DNA of 64,000 bases, from assembly GCF_041734735.1 (NCBI RefSeq), contig NC_134878.1, positions 18,891,202-18,955,201 on the forward strand. Reading direction: 5' to 3'. The notes under the pieces were generated by a model. The model ran no database searches and had not been told where the DNA came from. It saw only the letters and a list, made by a program, of their open reading frames with translations. A program made the translations under genes and the position numbers. This stretch comes from Babylonia areolata. Its lineage: Eukaryota; Mollusca; Gastropoda; Neogastropoda; Buccinidae. Shown here one piece after another: positions 55,481 through 64,000 of the stretch; the stretch's first letter is position 1; every line of letters starts with the position of its first letter.

Positions 55481-58400
55481 CTGTACTTGTGCATTTCTGA
55501 AGCTAAGATTCTGAGTGGGCGGCCATATTCACTAAAATCTCAAGTTTACTTCAGATTAATGTTGTGTATTGTATGTTTCTAATCTGTGAAATCATTTACA
55601 GATGATTAATTTCTGGTTGGTTTACTGGCTTTCAAGTAAGTTTTCTTGTGTAAGATGTATTTGATAGCATCTCGGTGACTGGTAGATTTTCTGTCGTAAC
55701 TAGGAATTGTCTTTAGATATCATTATGTGATGCTGTTCCCATCTTCTTTTGATCTCCAGTCCTTGTAGAACATTATTTTGTATGTTACAGTTATCTGTTG
55801 TCGACAGATAACAAGAATAATGGTAGCAATTTGTATTCAGATGCCTTGATATAAGTTGATTTAATTATTGCACATAGTATGGCTTTAATCAGTTATAATC
55901 ATGTAATTTCAGACATCAGTCCAAATCCACACTGTCCATAGTTGTGTTGTCAGTAGTGGCTGGAAATCATAAGATTTTTCTTTTGTTTAGAAATTGTTTT
56001 TTACTTGGCAAACATCATCAACGGGTGGCAGTTCAGGTGGCTGTCTAATATTTGTTTTCCAAGTGTTAACAGAAAATTTTGATGCTTGATTTTTCCAACT
56101 GATGTTTTGAACTGTTCATGCTTGTTCCAGCTTACTACTGTAAAATATTTCATGGGTGCTGCTTCATTCTTCATTCCTTTGCCCTGTGAATACATGATGT
56201 GTTTTGAAATCTGGATTGTATGAAAGATTGGTTTCCTACAAGAAAAGATGCACTGGCATGTTGATTCCCTGTTGATAAGAACCAGTTTCCACCTCACTGA
56301 TATATCACTCAGAATTGTTGTGGATATGTACAGCATGTATGCAGCTATGTTGACTCATCAGTGGTAATGATAAACTCCGTGATTTCTATTCAATATTTCA
56401 TGCACTCTTCTGATACTTTTTTGATACTCTTTGCAGTGCAAAACTTGCAGTTACAGGTTTTTTTCCCTGTTCCTTTGAATTTTGTGTGGAAATTGTCCAT
56501 TGTGTGCATAGATACATGTGGAAAATGCTGCACCAATTCACACACAATGTTCAGTGATTTCAGTGAGCCGTGCAAGAATGGAACTGTTTATCAGGAAAGT
56601 GTGTACATAATTCATGGAACTATGTTTGTGGCTTTGACTTGAGTGGGTCTGATTGTCACCGTTGTTCAGGAAATGTATATATAACTTTCAGAACTTTTGC
56701 TCATGGCTTTGATTATAATCTGAGAGTGCTGAACTATATGCCAAAACCATGTTCAGATCTTGTGGCCATATTTGTTCAGAAACCTGTGTGTGCTTTATTT
56801 GCTGCACCATTTGATTTTATAGATTGTCCATACTCTCCGTCCATTCTGGAGAGTTTATAAGTCTCCCTGCTTGACCAGGAGAGAGGGAGAAGGTGGAGGG
56901 AGAAGTTTTTATCTAAAATATGTTAAGTTATTGCTAAAGTTATTAATGTGTGAGAAAGATTTCTCAGTCATTTTCAGATCAATATTGAAATCATGCCATG
57001 ATCACAGATTAAGCACAATGAAAGTTTCACTGCTGTAGATTTGTATGGCAGAGTTAATCACATATGGCTGATGCCCTTTAGGTCAAGTTGCTCCGTTCAT
57101 GGGAATTTTTGAATGGATGCAGTCCGAGTTTTGGATCACAGTCAGCTGACAAAAACCCCAAAGAACTTGTAAGTGTTCTATCACTATCAGCGATATGGGA
57201 TGAATCTTTATCAGAGAAACACTTGAAATTAACGTCTTAGGACATTTTGAATCTGAATAAATCTTTATCAGACTACCACTCGGGAAGTAATTGCTTAGCA
57301 AGGAGACTAAGTGGATTTTTCCATACTACCATTGATTGTTTAGCCAGGAAAGACAATATGTCAGTGTCAGTGGCTTTAGCATGTTCTCAGAGTTACAGTT
57401 ACTTCAAGAATATCAAGCAGTACTCTGGGGTTTGCCTTGATGATGATGTGCATGTGAACAGATTGTAACTCAGTTTTATGTCTCCAGCAATACTGTAATA
57501 TTGTTGAAAGCTGAGAATGGATGTTGAGAGGCCTCTGCCTGCGGTGCCAGAATGATTGAACCTTTGATTCTTTCAAGATTTGCTCAATGAGTCAGTGTCC
57601 GTATTTGTGAAAAGGAGACATACCCAGTGATTTGTTCAGCTTCGAAATTGTATATATTCTTTTCTGCATTTGACTTGATTACCCAGTTATATATATCTTC
57701 TGATCATGTAACTATTCGTTTACACTGGTTGTGCGGACAAGTATTTAGTTTTAGAGTAGCACATCGTTAGCTTAATGATCTTATAATTCCAGAACATGGA
57801 AATTAGCAGTCAGTCTCTATCACTTACCATATTGAAATAGAATTCAGTCTTCTCTCCAGATTTTGCACCATGGAATCATTTATCCCCAGTTCAGATGGTG
57901 ATTTTCTGCACTTGTTTTCCTATTAATTTTGCTTATGTGGTGTCTTGCCTGCTTAATATGTTAAATCTCAGACACAAGCAGTACATTTTTCTCATAAGGC
58001 ATGTGAATATACATGCTTTTTTGTTGTTACATACTTTTGAATACATAAGGTAGTGGTGTATTGTGGTATGAAATGTCACACAATCTTTGTTGTGTTTAAA
58101 ATGCTTCTGCCATCGCTTAACACTCAACCCATTCATAATCCAGATAATTCACTTGTCTTATCTTTTTATCTTTTCGCTTTTTTCTCTTTGTTTTTTTTAA
58201 TGGCCTTAAGTACTCATGTGCCATAGCTGCTGAGCCATCATGCCAGAATTGCAGTTCTTGCTTGTTTTTGCATCTGTTTTTCTTCATATAAAAACTGATT
58301 TATGTAGAAGAATACATTTATAAAACCCGTTTATCATTATTCCATTTATAGTGGTTTGTTTTGATGATAATGTGTGTTAAAAAAAATGTGATCACATCAC

Positions 58401-59420
58401 ACACTTAAGCTAGCGTTTTAGCATGATCATGGATGATAGATGTGGTCAAGATTAAACAAATTAATGACTTAAAATGGAAATAAAAGGGTGTATAAAGGGA
58501 TTCTTCTATTTGCTATTTTCTCCAAGATGAAACACTTTATTCAGAATTCTTTGGATGGTATAAAAATGAGTCTGAAATACTTTGGTTGCGGTGAGAACAA
58601 GTTCATTTGTTTTCGAATGCTGAGAGAAATCCATTTGTTTCTGTCATCTCCACAAAACAGTTTGCATCAAATTCATACACAGGCTCTTGTGTGTTTATAT
58701 AAAAACCTTTCCCTTTTTGATTCAGCCTGTTTGGTTTCATTGAGATCAAATGCTACAGAATCACTGCTATTCTTCCTTAATGATCATGTTCATCCTTTTA
58801 CATCAAGTTTGTTGAAAGGCCTATTTTCCAGTCGTATGCAAGGTTGCATGCGTTTTTTGAGAGGCCAAAAATCTGTTAATTTCTTGTTTGGTTGACCATT
58901 GAGGAAAAAAAAAAAGATGCAAGTAATCCTTTCACAATGAAGAGAGTCTCCAGCAAACTCTGAATATTAACCAGTGATTTTTTTTCAACAGAAAGTGAAA
59001 AACTCTAGGTGTTTTACTTTATCATGCTTTTTCAGATTGGGTTGCAGTACATGTATGTGAAATAATGTTTTCCATTATTATTGTTATTGACTGCTGACAG
59101 TGTGGGATCAACCCAGATTTTTTTGCTTTTTTTTGTTGTGAAGACTGCAATAAGTATTTCCACAAGATGTTAAAAGTTCTCGTGTTTCAAGAACAAAGCT
59201 TTTTACATGATTCATCATGTGCTTGGCACATGTACATCACACTGTAGTGTAAGAATGAAAATTCCTTGAAGAAATGATTGCACCCACCTTTCCCACTTCT
59301 ATTAAACTACTGTTTAAAAAAAAAATTAAAGAATGAATGAATAGATAAAAAGAAAAGTGATATTCATCTTACAGTTACACCTTATTTAAAAGCGATAAAT
59401 GGTGTCATATACTGTACCAT
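55481..59420. other. intergenic, no gene seen
   Basis: About 3.9 kb of AT-rich sequence with only short, unsupported ORFs, scattered AATAAA-like motifs and no recognised repeat. The base composition changes sharply near 59430, where the DIRS element begins. Confidence 0.55.
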
Positions 59421-59429
59421 GTCAAACTG

Positions 59430-62400
59430 ACGCAAACTACGCCTATCGGTTTGCTCTGCTTGGCCAAATTTCGCACGGCTAACCGTGAAAAGACGAGCAA
59501 TCTTGGCCCGGCCCGCTCTCAGCTAATCAAATGCCTCTAAAAGCTATAAGCGCTGAATCATTCCTTTGGCCAAGGCTCTCCACGCCATCTTGTCAGGTTT
59601 ACGCTCTGTCTCGTCTTGCGCTGTTTTTGGCTATTAAGCGTATTCATTTGGCCTTATTTTGCTGCATGCGGCTTGTCTGTATTGTATTCTTACATTCTGT
59701 GTACTCGATTCGACTCGGCACCCTCGATTCGTTCGTTTTTCTCTACCTCTAAGTCGATCCTGTCTTTCCTTTCTCTGTTGGGGGTCGGATTTTCGCTGGG
59801 TGCTTAAGCGCGGGTTCCATGCCTCGTGTGCCATACCACGAAGGCAGGGATCATGATGCTGGGACTGAGACTCGGCAAGAGACTCTCCCAGGCCCGGAGC
59901 TCATGATTCCTCCCGATACGAACCGCGGCGATGCGTCTTTAGACGCTGATCGCGGAGGCAACTTTCGTACCAGTAAAACGGTCATGAAGGGGACCGGGGG
60001 GGAAAGAGGTACGAGCGTCGCCTCCCGAGGTGTCCCAGCGCGAGGCAGGGAGAAGGGGGAGTTGCAAGTCCTCTCCTGGCGGTGGGGACTCGCAGCAAGG
60101 CGTGAACTTCCAAGGGGAGGCCGCACCCGGCCGTTACCCGGGTCCCCACTCGGAGACGGCCCTCACGGGCCCCATTGTTGTTCCCCCTCCTCCCTTCTCT
60201 GTCGACCCCCCTCCCCCACCTCCTTTTTTTGGGGGGGGGGGGGGGGGAGAGAAAAATTTGGTTCCGGGGGGGGGGGATCTCTACTTTGCCCACCCAAGCC
60301 ACCCCACGGGAGGGGATTCGGGGCGCGTGGCAACCTGCTGTGCAGGTCTTCCCGCTATCCGGCCGGTCTCCCCTGCTGGGGGAGGCCCGCGTGTGTCAGG
60401 CGGTTCCGGGCAATCAGCCCGCTCGTCTTCGGACGGGACTGACACCCAAGTCGGACCTGACCTACCTCCGACTTGGCCAGGTTTTTCCCTTCATGGAGGT
60501 CAAGGCGCCAGTGACCCTTGGGGTTCGGGTCACAGTATAGCTGGTGCCCATGGGTGATTACCCCCATTCTACCCGTACTGGGGCGCACGTATGGTGCACA
60601 CTGGGTTGCCGGGAGTACCAAGGGCCAACCCCTTGTCCGCTCCCCACCGGACCCAACCCAGCACATCTCACAGGGTGACACACTCAGCCCCGACAAGTGG
60701 GATCGACTTCTTGTCGGTCAGGTCAAGCTCCTCGACCAGTATTGCCACTCTGTCCACAAATCGGGCCTCTGTCAACCCACAGGTGACCTCCACGGTCACA
60801 ACGGCCTCCTTGTCAGGACCGACGGCTGCTGAGGGGCCCTACTCAGCCCGGGGGAGCCTGCGGTTCCCACCTACCCAGCCCTCGGTCCTACAGGGAGATG
60901 AGTGGGTGTTTGTCCCCTCACAGCACTCGTGGGTCCCTCTTGCATCCAGGGACGCCCTCTCTGAGAAGGTGTGGCACCCACCATCCCAAGCATGGTTGGA
61001 CCTACGGTCCACACGCTCCCCACCCGCTTCAGGCTGTCAAAGACATAACAGCGGCGGCCATGGTCCCGCCTCAGGGATCATCCCAGCTCATCCCGCTGGG
61101 CTGACCACAGCTCACAGGACGCCCCAGTGGGTACATCCACTTGGGATGGCACCCAGCAGGGGATGGACTGCGAACAAGAGTGGGAGCCCCTGTCTTCGGA
61201 TGAGGACGAACAAGCCGATGAGCACTCTTTGCCCACATCCCAGGGGGACAGATTGAGCCCGCGCCTCCCTAGGGACCAGCCTGAACCAAACTCGGACTTT
61301 GCCGAGCTCGAATAGGGTCACGTATGCCGAATCAGTCCCTCAGGCTACTTTGTTACCCTTGACCCTCCTTACGCCATGTGACTCTTAACTCTAGAACCAC
61401 AAGGCGACTCAAGAGTGCCAGAAATGGTGCAGGAATGGCTTAATAAGCCAGCCCGCACTGTCAGGGGTGCTGCTTCCATCCCTCCTCCAGGCAGGGAGTC
61501 CCTCTCTGCCCCGGGCGCTTTTTCCCCGGGAAAGTTCCTTAAAGATTCCTCCAAGGGAGGGGTGTGGTCCTGGTACACACAGGGTTCTATGCCATTGAAG
61601 AGACTGGCCACCAGGGCCCCTCCATATACCACGCCGCCTAAGTCACCCCTCCATATACCACGCCGCCTAAGTCAAAGCGACATGTGCAGAATCAGCGGCA
61701 GAGGAATAAACCACCTTATGTCCGTCCAAGCCGACCGGTCATGCCCAAGGCCAGAAGGCAGCACCCCCAATGACTGGGCCCCGATTCAGCACCGCCAGTC
61801 GTTCAGCCCCTCCAAGTAGGAAACTTGTCCCGGCATGCACATCAGTGATGTGCTCTGGGACTCAACAATGGGATTGTATCAGTGCTAGAGTCAGGGTACA
61901 TGCTGCCTTGGGCGGAGGACCGACCCCCTCTAAGATCCACTCTTCCTTATGTGCCCAGCTCAACGGAGCAGGAGAGCATCTTAGAGAAAGAGATATCACA
62001 CCTACTCCTCATAGGGGCGATATCTCAACTCTCGGACCTGGGCCCCGGTTTTTACGGCCGGTTGTTCATGATTCCAAAGGTCTTGGGAGGGTGGAGACCA
62101 GTTTTGGACTTGTCCCCCCTCAACAAATTCCTCCCCAAAATCAAATTCAAGATGGACACACAGGCACAGATTCGGGAGACCATCCAACAAGGTGATTGGG
62201 CTACCTCTATCGATATGAAAGATGCTTATTTTCATATCCTCATCCATTCGGCATCCCGTCGGTACCTGAGGTTCGTGTGGAGGGACAAGGTGTTCCAGTT
62301 CCCGGCCCTCCCATTTGGTCTGTCCCTTGCCCCTTTCCTGTTTACCAAGGTGGTGCGGGAATTGGTGTCCATCGTCAGCTCGGAATCCATTCGTCTCTGT

Positions 62401-64000
62401 GTGTGCCTGGACGACTGGCTTATCCTGGCCCAGTCGCAGGCCCTGTGCCAGAGTCATACGGCCAGACTTCTAGACCTTTGCTCCCAACTGGGTTTCCTCA
62501 TGAACCAGGAGAAATGCGATCTGTCCCCAAGTCAGTCCTTCTACTTCTTAGGGATGAGATTCGACACGCAGGTCCATGATAGTCTCTCCGACGCCAGATC
62601 ACTGGGACCGTCTGGCAGGCCTCCTCAGCCACTTGCGCCGTTCCTCCCAAGCAACAGCGTGGACACTTTCTTCCCTCCTGGGCATGATGGAGTCCATGGC
62701 ACCTCTCATTCCCCTGGACAGGGTTCTCTAGCGCCCTCTCCAGAGGGCACTGAGGTTACGCTGGTCCCAGAGCACTCAGCCATGGGATACCCAGATATGT
62801 CTGGGCGAGTGGTTCCTCGAGGTGACATCAGAGTGGTTAATCACCCCTCTTCGGACACAGGGGTGCCCATAGCCCCACCTACTCTTCAGGTGGCACTCTT
62901 CACAGACGCCTCCTCCCTGGCCTGGGGAGCCCACATGGACTCACTCCATGCAGCAGGGACTCAGTCCCCGGAGGAGCGCCTATGCCACATCAATGTTCTG
63001 GAACTGGAGGCAGTTTGCAGGGCTCTCCTGCACTTCATGGGGGAGGCCACTGGCAAGACCATCCGCTTGTTCACGGACAAGACGACGGTCGCATGTTATG
63101 TGAACAAAGGGGGGGGGGGAGCGCACTCCGCAGACCTCTCCCTGCGGACCGAGGCTCTCCTCCGTTGGTGCCACAGCAAGGGCATTGCACTTTCAGTGAG
63201 ACACATAGCAGGAAAAGCCAACATCTTGGCAGATGCTCTCAGCAGGTCCAAGAGTGTCATCCGCACAGAGTGGACCCTGGACAAGGACACCCTTCAGGGG
63301 GTGTGGGAACGGTGGTTTCGGCCGATGGTGGACCTTTTTGCCACAAAGTTCAACAAGAGACTCCCCACTTATGTCTCTCCGGTCGCTGACCCAGAAGCGT
63401 GGGCCACGGATGCTCTCTCTCTAGACTGGAGCAGTCTGATTGCCTCCGCGTTTCCTCCCTTTCCAATTCGGTCCAAGGTGATACGTAAAGACAGATTGGA
63501 ACGCCCGCAGCTGATCCTCATTGCGCCGAAATGGCCAGCCCAGCCCTGGTTTCCAGACCTTCAGTCCCTGACACATGTTCCACCCCTGGAACTCGAAACC
63601 AAATCTCATCTGCTGAGGCAGCCTCGCTCGGGTATTCCTCATTCCAATCCTCAACTGCTCCACCTGCACGCATGGCTGCTGTGCGGTCGGAACTGTCAGC
63701 ATCACCATTGAAGTCTTCGACCCCTCGGTCGGCCTCTGTGTCGGCTGCGCTGACCCAGGGGGGTGCCTCCTCTGACCTCCTCTCCATAGTCACCAGAGCA
63801 AGGAGGCAGGGAACGGAGACTTTGTATGACTTTCGCTGGAAGAAATGGTTGTGGTGGGGTACAGCTCAGGGCATTCCCCCTACTAACCCTACGAGCATGC
63901 AGCTGGCCAACTTTCTGGCTCACTGCTCCTCGGTTCTCATCCTTTTTGCTAGTTCTGTGCGAGGGTACAGGTCTGCCATCTGTACCACAATGCAAACAGC
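59430..64000 (+). mobile_element. DIRS-type tyrosine-recombinase retrotransposon (fossil, 3' end outside window)
   Basis: A GC-rich element beginning near 59430 and running off the window. Parts in order: a 5' leader (about 59430-59818); a gag-like region (59819-61880), Pro/Ser-rich with no conserved fold that I recognise; reverse transcriptase and RNase H in one open stretch (61882-63711), with GWRPVLDLSPLN, CVCLDDWLI and HINVLELEAVCRALL, the latter typical of DIRS RNase H; then the N-terminal part of a tyrosine recombinase (from about 63700). The family carries a tyrosine recombinase in place of an integrase and has split or inverted terminal repeats. The RT-RNase H part looks whole; the gag-like part appears to have a few breaks. 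It looks fairly young, judging by the long open region. Confidence 0.85.

Overview
The window is animal (metazoan) nuclear DNA, most likely from a mollusc and plausibly a caenogastropod snail. It has long AT-rich introns with GT-AG borders, many CA/GT microsatellites and tRNA-derived SINEs. Host proteins match the animal families PCMTD and L3MBTL. The phylum is an inference from the style of repeats and gene structure; no diagnostic marker is present.

Layout: bases 1-2650 look like the 3' end or UTR of an unidentified + strand gene. About 4400-20700 is a PCMTD gene on the - strand (protein-L-isoaspartate O-methyltransferase domain protein; 4 coding exons, 656 aa, plus a noncoding first exon). 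About 20520-20950 is a short region between two divergent starts and holds a consensus CRE. From 20955 to 53713 a lethal(3)malignant brain tumour-like gene (L3MBTL) runs on the + strand. I could place 21 coding exons (4005 nt, 1334 aa) whose phases all agree: a disordered N-terminus, an FCS zinc finger, three MBT repeats, two C2HC fingers and a C-terminal SAM domain. Its 3' UTR probably ends near 55480. From 55.5 to 59.4 kb I see no gene. From about 59.4 kb to the window end lies a DIRS-type tyrosine-recombinase retrotransposon, a fossil cut off by the window.

The introns hold most of the unusual material: (1) a 3.3 kb piggyBac-like element (7944-11243) with TTAA duplications and 16-bp inverted ends, containing a 57-bp minisatellite that resembles its own end sequence; (2) a hAT-type transposase gene with two spliceable introns, nested in the L3MBTL intron that splits MBT repeat 2; (3) two 5'-truncated LINE copies with clean target-site duplications; (4) several SINE copies, one with an 11-bp target-site duplication; (5) a small repeat family whose copies share one 3' end and are truncated to different lengths; (6) recent local duplications, including one at a 3' splice site and one in frame inside an L3MBTL exon.

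Both host genes act on modified proteins: PCMTD is a methyltransferase-fold, cullin-RING-associated protein family and L3MBTL reads methyl-lysine on histones. Their shared promoter region is the main sign of joint regulation. I found no convincing new multi-gene system.
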